Assembly: GCA_030606285.1 (NCBI GenBank)
Contig: JAUWGS010000001.1
Coordinates: 112,696-176,695 of the forward strand
Direction of reading: 5' to 3'
Source of the DNA: Planctomycetales bacterium
GTDB lineage: Bacteria > 4484-113
Length of the DNA: 64,000 bases
The notes below the pieces were generated by a model. The model saw only the letters and a program-made list of their open reading frames with translations. It made no database searches and had not been told where the DNA came from. The translations under genes and the position numbers were made by a program. Shown one piece after another: positions 7,982 to 17,314 of this stretch (positions within the stretch are counted from its first letter, which is position 1; the number at the start of each line of letters is the position of its first letter).

Positions 7982-8881
7982 ATGGCTCAGAGACCTATTG
8001 CACTCGCGGTTCAGGGCGGCGCGGGGCCGATATCACTGGAGTCGTATAAGCGCAACCGACCTGCTATTGGGGAGATTCTCGGCAAAACAGCACCGATGCT
8101 GGTTGACGGGGCTTCTGCGATGCAGGTTGTCGAAGAAGCCGTTCGGCTATTCGAGAAACACCCGTCTTTCAACGCCGGCGTAGGATCATCACTGCGGTAC
8201 GACGGGAGCGTCCAGCTCGACGCAACCATCATGGACGGTTCGACAGTGATGGGAGCGGGAGTTGGCGCCGTCAGTGGCGTTCTTTATCCGGTGACGTTAG
8301 CGCGGTACGTCCTGGAGCGGACTCCGCACGTCCTGATGGTCGGAGAATGGGCAGCGCAGTTTGCCAGAGAGTGCGGTATGGAACTGGTCGCGGACGAGGA
8401 GCTCATCGTGCCGGAACGCCGCAGGCTCTGGGAGCGAAAGCTCGCGGCGAAGGAAACGCCCGAGGATCAGGTCCTGTCCAGTGGCGGAACCGTTGGAGCG
8501 GTTGCGCTGGACGTGGAAGGGAAGCTGGCAGCAGCAACGTCCACCGGCGGATTGGTCCTCTCACTGCAGGGAAGGGTGGGAGATTCCGCAATTCTGGGGG
8601 CCGGCACGTACGCTGATGCGCATTCGGCGGTTTCCTGCACCGGCGTTGGCGAGAGCATCATGCGCGTGCTTATGGCGAAAGTCTGCGCTGATGCTGTAGT
8701 CAATGGGATGAGTCCACAGGAGGCTGCCGAGCTGTCCGTGCGGGTTCAGGGAGATAATACTCCAGGCACGTCGGGGGCAATTGTGGTAGACAATCGCGGT
8801 GCACTGGGCCTGGCTTACAATTCCGAAAACATGTATCGCGGATACTTCACGCCAGCGGAAGGCGTAGTAGTACCGGAGTAA
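7982..8881 (+). CDS. Isoaspartyl peptidase / type-2 L-asparaginase (Ntn hydrolase)
   Basis: 299 residues. Synthesised as a precursor that self-cleaves before a threonine nucleophile; the cleavage site is in SSGGTVGAVALD (Gly-|-Thr). The N-terminal AVQGGAGPI and the later GVGSSL and GAGTYAD motifs are typical of the family. It hydrolyses beta-aspartyl dipeptides and asparagine, so it fits both repair of damaged protein and amino-acid use. The start at 7982 is the first ATG after the mutM stop. Confidence 0.92.
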   Translation: MAQRPIALAVQGGAGPISLESYKRNRPAIGEILGKTAPMLVDGASAMQVVEEAVRLFEKHPSFNAGVGSSLRYDGSVQLDATIMDGSTVMGAGVGAVSGVLYPVTLARYVLERTPHVLMVGEWAAQFARECGMELVADEELIVPERRRLWERKLAAKETPEDQVLSSGGTVGAVALDVEGKLAAATSTGGLVLSLQGRVGDSAILGAGTYADAHSAVSCTGVGESIMRVLMAKVCADAVVNGMSPQEAAELSVRVQGDNTPGTSGAIVVDNRGALGLAYNSENMYRGYFTPAEGVVVPE

Positions 8882-8923
8882 GCCGGGGCTTATTGAGCAA
8901 GCATGTACGAATGAATACGCCGC

Positions 8924-10501
8924 TTAGCTTGCCAGCAGCGAGCGTCCGTCCATCTCCGGAGGTTGCTCTATGGACCAGAGGTCAAGGAAGGTCGGGATGA
9001 TATCGCGCAGAGCCTGCCCGTGTGTGTCGGCAAAGACGTCTTCGGGCTGTTCCTTGTAGGGATGCTTAAGCTGACGGATAGTCCCCACTACCGCCAGCGG
9101 TACCGGATTCAACGTGTGGGTAACGTATATGTTACCTGCACCGTCGCGCATACGCTCGCAGTTGCCGTGGTCGGCAGTCACAATCAGATAGCTCTTTTGG
9201 CCATAGTCCACAGCTTCCAGGATGCGTCCGAGGCTGTGGTCCACTGCTTCAGCGCCCTTCACGGCAGCGTCCAGGTCGCCAGTGTGCCCGACCATATCGC
9301 CGTTAGCCAGGTTGACGACGGTAAGGAAGCACCCATCGGAATTGATCATGTCAACCGCCGTATTGGTGACGCTCATCGCGCTCATTTCCGGCTTCTGGTC
9401 GTACGTGGCAACTTTGGGCGATGGAATGAGGACTCGTCGCTCGTTCTCAAACAGCTGTTCACGACCGCCGTTGAAAAAGTAAGTCACGTGGGCGTACTTC
9501 TCGGTCTCGGCAACTTTGCACACGCGACGTCCCTGGTTGCTTAGGTACTCTGCGATCGTATTGGGGAGTTCTTCAACGGGCAGAATTGCGGGGTTGTCGA
9601 AATCGCTGGAATAGCGCGAGAACGTGAGGAACCGTTCGATCGTGAACGGCCGATCAAACGCGTTGAAGTCACTGAGATACAGAGCGCGTGAAAGCTCGCG
9701 GGCACGGTCCTCGCGGAAATTGTAGAAGATGACGCTGTCCCCGGGTTGCATCATTACAGGTTCTTTGTCCCCTTCTGCGTCCACCACGCAGAACGGCTTG
9801 ATGTACTCGTCGGTTTGACCGCGTTGATGCAGAGCGCCAAGGTAGTCTATGGGATTCGTTGTGGTTGACCCCTGTCCCTGTACGATTGCGCGATAAGCAG
9901 GTTCCAGCCGCTCCCAGCGTTTATCCCGGTCCATCGCGTAGTAGCGACCCGAAACGGTGGCCAGTCTGGCGCTGTGTGGGTACTCCTTCAGTTTCCGCAG
10001 AAGCCCGTGCAAGAAGCCCTTTCCGGCGTAGGGGCTTGTATCCCGACCGTCGAGGATAGCGTGGACGACAACCTGTTTCACGCCGTAGTGAGACGCCGCG
10101 TCCAGCAGAGCGAAGAGATGAGAGATGTGTGAATGCACGCCGCCGTCAGACAGCAGCCCTATCAAATGCAGGGCTGAGTTGCTGTCCACGGTGGACTTCA
10201 TAATCCCGGCAATGGCGGGGTGCGTCAGGAACTCGCCCCGCGCCACCATCTGGTCCAGTCGCGCCAGGGGCTGGATAACCCGTCTGCCGGCGCCGATGTT
10301 CAGATGGCCGACCTCGCTGTTGCCCATCTGCCCCGGGGACAGGCCGACGGCAACTCCCATACAGTCGAGCAATGTCCACTGATGCTCCTGCAACAATCTG
10401 TCCCAGTTGGGTGTGTTGGCAAGGCGTATCGCATTGCCCGTAGGGTCGAACCGATAGCCCCAACCGTCCAGAATGAGTAGGACGCCAGCTTTGCGTTCCA
10501 T
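8924..10501 (-). CDS. gpmI: 2,3-bisphosphoglycerate-independent phosphoglycerate mutase
   Basis: 525 residues; interconverts 3- and 2-phosphoglycerate with two Mn ions in glycolysis/gluconeogenesis. The N-terminal VLLILDGWGYR, the catalytic serine in GNSEVGHLNIGAGR, DGRDTSP, and C-terminal VTADHGNCE metal ligands are intact. The start is set at ATG 10501 rather than the in-frame GTG at 10519, because a TAGAAT -10 box (10515-10510) lies 8 bases before the ATG and overlaps the upstream extension. The mRNA is probably leaderless. Confidence 0.95.
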   Translation of the reverse strand: MERKAGVLLILDGWGYRFDPTGNAIRLANTPNWDRLLQEHQWTLLDCMGVAVGLSPGQMGNSEVGHLNIGAGRRVIQPLARLDQMVARGEFLTHPAIAGIMKSTVDSNSALHLIGLLSDGGVHSHISHLFALLDAASHYGVKQVVVHAILDGRDTSPYAGKGFLHGLLRKLKEYPHSARLATVSGRYYAMDRDKRWERLEPAYRAIVQGQGSTTTNPIDYLGALHQRGQTDEYIKPFCVVDAEGDKEPVMMQPGDSVIFYNFREDRARELSRALYLSDFNAFDRPFTIERFLTFSRYSSDFDNPAILPVEELPNTIAEYLSNQGRRVCKVAETEKYAHVTYFFNGGREQLFENERRVLIPSPKVATYDQKPEMSAMSVTNTAVDMINSDGCFLTVVNLANGDMVGHTGDLDAAVKGAEAVDHSLGRILEAVDYGQKSYLIVTADHGNCERMRDGAGNIYVTHTLNPVPLAVVGTIRQLKHPYKEQPEDVFADTHGQALRDIIPTFLDLWSIEQPPEMDGRSLLAS

Positions 10502-10509
10502 CGTGAGGT

Positions 10510-10515
10510 ATTCTA
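10510..10515 (-). promoter_or_regulatory. -10 box of gpmI, leaderless
   Basis: TAGAAT on the minus strand, 8 bases before ATG 10501, with no Shine-Dalgarno sequence between them. No convincing -35. Confidence 0.45.
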
Positions 10516-10693
10516 TCACCGCTTGCGGCAGCGGTCTCTGAAATCCCGGTGGGAGGTTGTGGATTCAGCGGACTCGCCAGATCTGCGTTCCCGTGCGTGA
10601 TGCGCTGTGCTTTTCTTCATCGCAAATGGCGTGCCGCATACACTGTGGATGGAAGTTTGCCTATTCCGTCGCCGCTAATCTGTGCAGCGTTGG

Positions 10694-11023
10694 CTATTCC
10701 TCGTCGTAGTAGACTCCGTCGCTCCCCTGGTGCTGTACGTCCTTTACTGGTTGCTCACGGTATATGCGCCGCGTGCGCACTCCGGCGTCGTCAGCCTGGG
10801 TGCGTGCCACCATCTCATCAAGCATCTCGCCATCGCCGATTGTGAAATGGTCGCCTCCGAGTGACTCGTCGAATGTGGGGAGGATCTCGATGACTCCGCC
10901 GGCGCGTCCGGACTCTATCAGGTGCTTGAGTTCCGCCAGCAGGCATGATGCTGCTCCGGTAAAAAGCAGCCCAACAGAGAATCCAAGCATCAAATCCCAG
11001 AAGCCGCTTCCCCGTTTGTTCAT
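10694..11023 (-). CDS. Small membrane-anchored hypothetical protein
   Basis: 109 residues from ATG 11023 (MNKRGSGFW); an in-frame GTG at 11035 is an alternative. One transmembrane helix (about 10-28, GFSVGLLFTGAASCLLAEL) is followed by an acidic soluble tail. No family recognised. It is retained because it has a clean N-terminal positive-inside anchor and fills a gap between convergent and divergent genes, but it could be spurious. Confidence 0.45.
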   Translation of the reverse strand: MNKRGSGFWDLMLGFSVGLLFTGAASCLLAELKHLIESGRAGGVIEILPTFDESLGGDHFTIGDGEMLDEMVARTQADDAGVRTRRIYREQPVKDVQHQGSDGVYYDEE

Positions 11024-11161
11024 GTCGTCAACCACGCTCCAGCAGGCAGATTATATGGCGAGCTTCAAGGTGCGTCAAGGAGTGCCCTGCAATGGACGTG
11101 CGGGATTCTTGCATTTTGCCACTTTTCGGAATAGTATCTGCGCGAATACAAGGAGGAAGTA

Positions 11162-12004
11162 GTGGAACTGCGACAAATCGGGGTGGCTGGCTTTGGCACG
11201 ATGGGAAGCGAGATTGCTCTGCTGGCTGCGATGGCGGGATTCAAAGTCTGCGCTTACGACATCATTGCTGAAGTTGTGGAAGGCAAGATGAAACGTCTTC
11301 CCAAACTGCTCCGCGTGCTCCGGAAGGAAATCAGTGATGATGAGCGGATGGAAGTAATCGATCGGATCAGTGTGCTGAAAGGCCTGGACGATTTCGCCGG
11401 CTGCGACCTGGTGATTGAGGCTGTGCTGGAGGACTTCGAGGTCAAGTCGCGTTTCTTCTCCGAGCTGAATGGGATCTGCGGACCGGAGGCAATCTTCGCG
11501 ACCAATACGTCCAGCATCGGCATTACCCGGCTGGCGGCGGTGAGCGGGCGTCCTGAGCGCTTCATCGGATTGCATTTCTTCAACCCGCCGTCTCAGATGA
11601 CCCTGGTAGAAGTAGTGCCCGGACTTCACACGACGGACGAAGTCCGCGACGCAGGTGTTGAGTTCATCAAGAAGCTGGGCAAGAAACCGTTGGTGTTCAA
11701 GGAGACCCCCGGCGTTGTTGTCAATCGCGTGCTGATGGCGATGGCCGTTGAGGCGATGGCCCTGTATGAGGAGGGCATAGGCGAGCCGGCGGAGATAGAT
11801 GAAGCCTTGAGACGTGGCGCTGGATGGCCGTTGGGGCCTTTCAAGCTGATGGATCTTGTAGGTCTGGATGTATTCCTGCAAGCGTGCGAAATGCTCTACA
11901 GGGAACATGGAAACGTCAAATTCCGACCGCCGTTTGTGTTGAAACAGCTGGTTCAGGCGGGGCGATTAGGCCGTAAGACCCGCGCAGGATTCTACGATTA
12001 CTAG
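11162..12004 (+). CDS. hbd: 3-hydroxybutyryl-CoA dehydrogenase family protein
   Basis: 280 residues. NAD(P)-dependent oxidation/reduction of 3-hydroxyacyl-CoA, used in butyrate-type fermentation or short-chain fatty-acid oxidation. The Rossmann loop GVAGFGTMGSEIA opens the protein; GLHFFNPPSQMTLVEVV and the ATNTSS segment are typical. The GTG start follows a strong AGGAGGAAG site. It leads a three-gene run with dxr (8 bases downstream) and tldD. A lone enoyl-CoA hydratase sits at 24637-25431 and may act in the same pathway. Confidence 0.9.
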   Translation: MELRQIGVAGFGTMGSEIALLAAMAGFKVCAYDIIAEVVEGKMKRLPKLLRVLRKEISDDERMEVIDRISVLKGLDDFAGCDLVIEAVLEDFEVKSRFFSELNGICGPEAIFATNTSSIGITRLAAVSGRPERFIGLHFFNPPSQMTLVEVVPGLHTTDEVRDAGVEFIKKLGKKPLVFKETPGVVVNRVLMAMAVEAMALYEEGIGEPAEIDEALRRGAGWPLGPFKLMDLVGLDVFLQACEMLYREHGNVKFRPPFVLKQLVQAGRLGRKTRAGFYDY

Positions 12005-12012
12005 GAGCAAGG

Positions 12013-13224
12013 GTGGGCGAGGATGCTAAGAACCTATGCCTGCTTGGTTCCACGGGCAGTATCGGAAGGACAGCCCTGCGTGTCATCCGCGCGCATCCCG
12101 ACAGGTTCAGGCCCCTGGTTCTGGTTGCTCGATCACGCGGTGACATTCTTCTGGAACAGGCAAGGGAGTTTAAACCGAAGGCGTGTGTGCTCACGGATCA
12201 GGATGCTGTCATCAAATATTGCGGTGACTTCACTGCTCTAGGTGTTGAGCTTCTAGCGGAAGAAGACTGCCTTCGCTTTGTTGTTGGGCTCGACGAGGTG
12301 GATTCCGTAGTTTGCGCTATGAGCGGTGTGGCGGGGCTAATACCGATGGAGTCAGCCATTCGGGCCGGCAAAGAGATCCTGTTTGCCAACAAAGAAGCTC
12401 TCGTCGTGGGTGGCGAATACATAATGCGCCTAGTGCGGGATTCAGGCGTGCGTTTCGTGCCGATTGACAGCGAGCACTCAGCCATCTACCAGTGCCTTCT
12501 GGCGGGACGACGCGACGAAGTATCCTCCATAACGCTAACTGCATCGGGTGGACCGTTTCTCCGCAGCTCTCCCGAGCAGATGTCATCGGTTACGAAAGAG
12601 CAGGTCATGGCGCACCCAACGTGGGAGATGGGGCCTGAAGTGACTGTGAATTCGGCGACGATGATGAACAAGGCGCTGGAGGTGATCGAGGCGCACTTCT
12701 TGTTTGGCCTGCCACCGGAAAAGATACGTGTTGTTATACACCCCCAGAGCATCGTGCACGGCCTCGTCGAATTCACTGATGGGAGCGTGCTGGCGCAACT
12801 CTCGCCCCCAGATATGGCGCTGGCGGTGCAATATGCGCTGACCGCTCCCGAAAGGCTGGCAGGTGTGGTAGAAGCGCTGGATCTCGCTGCAATCGGGAAG
12901 CTTGAGTTCCTGGAGCCTGATGAGCAGCGCTTCCCCTTGCTGCGGCTTTCGTACGAAGCTCTCGGCGGCGAATGGTGGGAGCCGGTCGCATTGAATGCTA
13001 TAAACGAAACGCTGGTTCGGGCGTTTCTGGCGGACGAGATTAGCTTCGGAGCGCTACTGAAGCTCATTCCCGATTGCTTCAAGCGACGGAACGAAATTAC
13101 CGGGGAATGGTCTCCTTCTGCGAAGGAGCCTGATTGCCTCGACGAGATTCTGCAAGCTGACACGGCCTTCCGCAGGTTCGCGCTGAGCTCCGTTAAAGGG
13201 CATGGAAAGCGTGATATTGAATGA
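12013..13224 (+). CDS. dxr: 1-deoxy-D-xylulose 5-phosphate reductoisomerase
   Basis: 403 residues, normal for the family. Makes 2-C-methyl-D-erythritol 4-phosphate, the committed step of the non-mevalonate isoprenoid pathway. NADPH loop LLGSTGSIGRTALRV, metal/substrate region PIDSEHSAIYQCL, flexible-loop GPEVTVNSATMMNKALE and the HPQSIVHGLVEF motif are intact. GTG start, 8 bases after the hbd stop. The usual neighbour rseP is not here. Confidence 0.96.
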   Translation: MGEDAKNLCLLGSTGSIGRTALRVIRAHPDRFRPLVLVARSRGDILLEQAREFKPKACVLTDQDAVIKYCGDFTALGVELLAEEDCLRFVVGLDEVDSVVCAMSGVAGLIPMESAIRAGKEILFANKEALVVGGEYIMRLVRDSGVRFVPIDSEHSAIYQCLLAGRRDEVSSITLTASGGPFLRSSPEQMSSVTKEQVMAHPTWEMGPEVTVNSATMMNKALEVIEAHFLFGLPPEKIRVVIHPQSIVHGLVEFTDGSVLAQLSPPDMALAVQYALTAPERLAGVVEALDLAAIGKLEFLEPDEQRFPLLRLSYEALGGEWWEPVALNAINETLVRAFLADEISFGALLKLIPDCFKRRNEITGEWSPSAKEPDCLDEILQADTAFRRFALSSVKGHGKRDIE

Positions 13225-13243
13225 AGCGTCGTGAAGGAGTGAA

Positions 13244-14647
13244 ATGAGCGACTTTCGGGACAAACTGGATGATGATCTTAAACTGAAAGTTTGGGAGAAG
13301 GCTCTTTCTCGCGGAGGGGACTTCGCAGAAGTGTTCGTGGAGGACACGAGCCAGCTCAGTTTCCAGCTTCGCGACGGGAGAGTCTCCGACCTTGCGCAGG
13401 GATGCAGGCAAGGTGTGGGCGTTCGCGTTGTCGCCGGAGACATCTTCGGCTATGCCTGGCTTGACGGCTTCAATGCTGATGACTTGTTGCAGGCTGCTGG
13501 CACGGCTGCGGCAATCGCTCAGGGCGGTCATCCCCAGGTGGTTCCGGTGCGCGAACTCTCTATTCCAGACCTGTACCCGCTGGAGCATCCGCTGTCTGAG
13601 CTCGGCTTTGGTAATAAGCTGGAGTTGCTGAAGGAAGCGGATGCCCACCTGCGAGAGACCGACGATCGGCTTCATCAGGTCATCATCGGCTACACGGAGG
13701 AGATGCGTAATATCCGCATCGCCACGTCGGATGGCGTGGATGTTCGCGACGAACAGCCGCTGATGAGAGTTGCAGGTATTGTGGTGGCGCTGCAAAACGG
13801 GAAGCGTGTTCAGGGCTTCCACGCGTACGGCGGGCGAGTGGGCCGTGAGCTGCTGGATAAACAGCCGCCTTCAAAAGAGCTGATGAAAGCTGCTGATATG
13901 GCGCTAACGATGCTTGATGCGCGCCCAATTAAAGGCGGCCCGATGCCGGTGGTTCTGGGCCCAGGATGGGGCGGCGTTTTGCTTCATGAGGGCGTTGGCC
14001 ATGGTCTTGAAGGCGATTTCAACTTCAAGGGGTCAAGCCTGTTCGCCGGGAGGATAGGGCAGAAAGTCGCCAGTGAGCTGGTAACGGTCGTGGATGACGC
14101 CACGATCCCCCGCCATCGGGGGTCAATCAACATTGACGATGAGGGCACGCCCGGTGGTCGCACCGTATTAATCGAAGGGGGCGTTCTCCTCGGGTATATG
14201 CATGACCGTATCAGCGCGTCTCAACTTGGTGCGGAGCTAACCGGGAACGGTCGCAGGCAGTCGTACACTAAGCCACCGATCCCTCGGATGACCAACACCT
14301 TCATGCTGGGAGGCGATGCCAGCCCCGAAGACATCATTGCGGACACCAAGAGCGGACTTCTTGCCAAGGCTCTCGGCGGCGGGCAGGTTGACATTGCGAG
14401 CGGTGATTTCGTTTTTGATGTACAAGAAGGCTATCGGATTGAAGACGGCAAGATCACGCATCCGGTCGAGAATGCAACGCTAATCGGGAATGGTCCGAAA
14501 ACGCTGACGCAGATGGATATGGTGGCTTCAGATTTCTCGCTCTGCACCGGCGTGGGGACTTGCGGCAAGGACGGGCAGGGGGTGCCCTGTGGCGTTGGAG
14601 AGCCAACCCTGAGGGTTCGTGAGATGACTGTTGGCGGTCGCGGATAG
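13244..14647 (+). CDS. tldD: TldD/PmbA-family metalloprotease
   Basis: 467 residues. The zinc motif is in VLLHEGVGHGLEGD (HExxxH), and the N-terminal domain carries the typical QLRDGRV and GVGVRVV strands. In Escherichia coli TldD acts with TldE/PmbA in peptide maturation and proteolysis; only the catalytic TldD-like subunit is present here. ATG 13244 follows AAGGAG. Last gene of the hbd-dxr run. Confidence 0.92.
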   Translation: MSDFRDKLDDDLKLKVWEKALSRGGDFAEVFVEDTSQLSFQLRDGRVSDLAQGCRQGVGVRVVAGDIFGYAWLDGFNADDLLQAAGTAAAIAQGGHPQVVPVRELSIPDLYPLEHPLSELGFGNKLELLKEADAHLRETDDRLHQVIIGYTEEMRNIRIATSDGVDVRDEQPLMRVAGIVVALQNGKRVQGFHAYGGRVGRELLDKQPPSKELMKAADMALTMLDARPIKGGPMPVVLGPGWGGVLLHEGVGHGLEGDFNFKGSSLFAGRIGQKVASELVTVVDDATIPRHRGSINIDDEGTPGGRTVLIEGGVLLGYMHDRISASQLGAELTGNGRRQSYTKPPIPRMTNTFMLGGDASPEDIIADTKSGLLAKALGGGQVDIASGDFVFDVQEGYRIEDGKITHPVENATLIGNGPKTLTQMDMVASDFSLCTGVGTCGKDGQGVPCGVGEPTLRVREMTVGGRG

Positions 14648-14694
14648 CCGCATTTGCGCTAAGAGTAGTCGTGTGAGCGGGAAACGCGCAGTGT

Positions 14695-14700
14695 TATAAT
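14695..14700 (+). promoter_or_regulatory. -10 box upstream of pruA
   Basis: Perfect TATAAT; no strong -35 at 17 bases (TGTGAG). It predicts an untranslated leader of about 110 bases for the gene at 14818. Confidence 0.5.
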
Positions 14701-14711
14701 TGCCGCGATTC

Positions 14712-14781
14712 AAGCGGAGGATTCCTGAGTGTGCATTCTCCGCTTACAATGGCGCTCCAGCCAGACTTCTGGCGGCGGAGC
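14712..14781 (+). promoter_or_regulatory. Structured leader of the P5C dehydrogenase gene
   Basis: Two stem-loops lie between the -10 box and the ribosome-binding site. Stem one is AAGCGGAG 14712-14719 with CTCCGCTT 14738-14745. Stem two is GCTCC 14754-14758 with GGAGC 14777-14781 around an inner GCCAG/CTGGC hairpin (14760-14773) with an ACTT loop. No known riboswitch consensus was recognised. The GGAGGAGGG site and ATG lie further downstream. Confidence 0.4.
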
Positions 14782-14817
14782 CAAACGTGACATCCGCAAC
14801 TGGAGGAGGGTAATACA

Positions 14818-16452
14818 ATGCTTAACGGTAGGCCTAATATACCTATGCCGGTGAATGAGCCGGTGTTTTCATATGCGCCGGGAGCAACTGAGCGTGCCGA
14901 GTTGAAGGCGGAACTCAAGCGCCAGCTTCGACGCAAGATAGAGATTCCTTTGATAATCGGTGGCAAGCGGGTGCGCACCGGTCAGCTCAACAAGAGCGTC
15001 TGCCCACACGACCACGGGCATGTTCTGGCCGAATACCACATGGCGGGACCGGATGAAGTCGAGATGGCGGTCCAGGCGGCGGCCAAAGCCTGGAAGGAAT
15101 GGGCGCGTATGCCCTGGGAGCAGCGCATGTCCGTCTTTCTGCGCGCCGCCGAGCTGCTGGCGGGCCCCTGGCGCGCCCGGTTGAACGCCGCGACGATGCT
15201 CGGACAGAGCAAGAACGCCTTTCAAGCGGAGATAGACGCTGCATGCGAACTCATCGATTTCTGGCGGTTCAATCCCTGGTACGCCCAGCAGATCTATGAA
15301 GAGCAACCTCCTTACTCGGTTGACGGTGTCTGGAACTACTCGGAGGCGCGGCCGCTGGAGGGCTTCGTCCTTGCAGTTACGCCTTTTAACTTCGCGTCTA
15401 TTATGGGCAATCTGCCCACAGCGCCGGCGATGATGGGCAATGTGGTGCTCTGGAAACCGGCACGCAGCGCCGTGTTTCCGGCATACGACATTATGCTTCT
15501 GCTTGAGGAGGCGGGGCTCCCACCGGGGGTCATCAACTTCCTCCCCGGATCGGGAGCGAAGATTGGCCCCAGCGCTCTGTCGCATCCCGACCTGGCAGGT
15601 GTTCACTTCACGGGTTCAACTTCTACTTTCCAGTCCATGTGGAAGACGATTGGCGCCAACATTGAAGGCTACCACACCTACCCGCGCATCGTTGGCGAAA
15701 CGGGCGGCAAGAACTTCATTTTCGTCCACAATTCCGCCAATCTTGAAGCGGTGGTAACAGCAATCGTGCGGGGAGGCTACGAGTACCAGGGGCAGAAGTG
15801 CTCCGCGGCGTCGAGGGTTTATATCCCTGCGGGCAAGTGGGAGAGAATAAAGAAGATGCTTCTCGATGAGATTGCCACCATCAAGATGGGCGACGTGACG
15901 GATTTCTCGTGCTTTATGAACGCCGTGATTGACAGATCCGCGTTCAAGACGATAACCGGTTACATCGAGCATGCTCGGAAGTCGCGGGACGCGAAGATTA
16001 TCTGCGGCGGCGGCTACGACGACAGCAAGGGGTTCTTCATCGAGCCGACAATCATCGAAGCGAAGAAGCCGGACTACCTGAGTATGGTGGAAGAGATTTT
16101 CGGGCCGGTGGTTACGGTCTACGTCTATCCCGACCGCGAGTATGAGAAGACACTCCGGCTGTGCGATGGGACGTCACCGTACGCGCTGACAGGTGCGATT
16201 TTTGCCGAAGACCGCAAGGCAGTCAATCTCGCGTACGATATCCTCTGGCACTCCTCGGGCAACTTCTACATCAACGACAAGCCTACCGGCGCGGTCGTGG
16301 GGCAGCAGCCGTTCGGGGGGAGCCGGGCGAGCGGCACGAATGATAAGGCCGGCAGCATGCTCAATCTGCTGCGCTGGGTGTCGCAGCGCACAGTCAAGGA
16401 GAACTTCCTGCCACCCAAGAACTACCGCTATCCATTCCTGGCGGAGGAGTAG
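14818..16452 (+). CDS. pruA: L-glutamate gamma-semialdehyde (1-pyrroline-5-carboxylate) dehydrogenase
   Basis: 544 residues, ALDH4 type: oxidises glutamate semialdehyde/P5C to glutamate with NAD in proline, arginine or ornithine catabolism. The N-terminal extension (PVFSYAPGATERAELKAEL) is typical of ALDH4. The general base Glu is in VGETGGKNF and the catalytic Cys in YEYQGQKCSAASR. Start ATG follows GGAGGAGGG. It begins a block with an SDR and an ALDH7-type gene, suggesting an amino-acid degradation unit delivering glutamate. Confidence 0.95.
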   Translation: MLNGRPNIPMPVNEPVFSYAPGATERAELKAELKRQLRRKIEIPLIIGGKRVRTGQLNKSVCPHDHGHVLAEYHMAGPDEVEMAVQAAAKAWKEWARMPWEQRMSVFLRAAELLAGPWRARLNAATMLGQSKNAFQAEIDAACELIDFWRFNPWYAQQIYEEQPPYSVDGVWNYSEARPLEGFVLAVTPFNFASIMGNLPTAPAMMGNVVLWKPARSAVFPAYDIMLLLEEAGLPPGVINFLPGSGAKIGPSALSHPDLAGVHFTGSTSTFQSMWKTIGANIEGYHTYPRIVGETGGKNFIFVHNSANLEAVVTAIVRGGYEYQGQKCSAASRVYIPAGKWERIKKMLLDEIATIKMGDVTDFSCFMNAVIDRSAFKTITGYIEHARKSRDAKIICGGGYDDSKGFFIEPTIIEAKKPDYLSMVEEIFGPVVTVYVYPDREYEKTLRLCDGTSPYALTGAIFAEDRKAVNLAYDILWHSSGNFYINDKPTGAVVGQQPFGGSRASGTNDKAGSMLNLLRWVSQRTVKENFLPPKNYRYPFLAEE

Positions 16453-16508
16453 TAGGTTGCTTGCAATGGCCGTGTCTGTTATGGCTGCTGGCGCTGTCGG
16501 AGGTTGAT

Positions 16509-17297
16509 GTGTACGAAGGCTTGAAGGACAAGGTCGCGGTTGTCACCGGTGCCAGTTCGGGCATCGGTGAAGCGACGGTGCGCGCTCTGGCAAAGGCGGG
16601 ATGTCACGTCGCAATGGGAGCGCGGCGCGTTGAGCGCCTTGCCGACCTGCACAACCGCGTGACACGAGATAATCCCGGAGTTGAGCTTGCCACGGCGCCC
16701 CTCGATGTGCAGAAACTGGATGATGTCAGAGCCTTCGGGGCAATGGTGAAGGAGAGATTCGGCACGGCGCACATTCTGGTGAACAGCGCCGGACTGGTGC
16801 GCGGGGTCGATCCGCTCGTGGAAACTCCTGAAGAAAGCGTGCAGGTGATGATCGAGACGAACGTCGTTGGGCTGATCCGGATGACGCGCGAGATGATGCC
16901 GGCGCTTGTTGATTCGGGTAATGGACACATCGTGAACGTTGCCAGCATCGCAGGCTGGTACGCATATCCCGGCGGCAGCGTGTATTGCGCAACGAAAGCG
17001 GCAGTGCGCTCCCTGTCGCAGGCGATGCGCGTGGAGATTGTGGACAAGCCGGTGCGCTTGACCGTTATCTCGCCGGGAATGGTGGAAACGGAGTTCTCGG
17101 ATGTCCGGTTCTTCGGCGACAAGGAGAAGGCCAGCGAGGTCTACCAGGGCATGAAGCCTCTTGTTGGTGAAGACATCGCAGACTGCATCGTTTGGGCGGT
17201 CTCCCGCCCGAAGCACGTGAATATCGACGAAATACTGGTCACGCCCCAGGAGCAGGGCGGCATCTTGAAGGTGCATCGTTCCAGTGCGCCTGAGTAG
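16509..17297 (+). CDS. Short-chain dehydrogenase/reductase
   Basis: 262 residues. Classical SDR: cofactor loop TGASSGIGEATV, NSAG region, and catalytic Ser/Tyr/Lys with YCATKAAV. The GTG at 16509 is chosen because a CGGAGG site lies 6-7 bases before it; the longer frame begins inside the leader. The overall look resembles YdfG-like NADP-dependent oxidation of 3-hydroxy acids or serine, but the substrate cannot be read from sequence. It sits between two aldehyde dehydrogenases, so a role in turning an amino-acid-derived alcohol or aldehyde over is likely. Confidence 0.88.
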   Translation: MYEGLKDKVAVVTGASSGIGEATVRALAKAGCHVAMGARRVERLADLHNRVTRDNPGVELATAPLDVQKLDDVRAFGAMVKERFGTAHILVNSAGLVRGVDPLVETPEESVQVMIETNVVGLIRMTREMMPALVDSGNGHIVNVASIAGWYAYPGGSVYCATKAAVRSLSQAMRVEIVDKPVRLTVISPGMVETEFSDVRFFGDKEKASEVYQGMKPLVGEDIADCIVWAVSRPKHVNIDEILVTPQEQGGILKVHRSSAPE

Positions 17298-17314
17298 ATC
17301 CTCTGGAGGGACTT

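Noticed and set aside
13244..14647. TldD as half of a TldD/TldE pair
   Set aside because: No second family member lies next to it; the following gene is P5C dehydrogenase.
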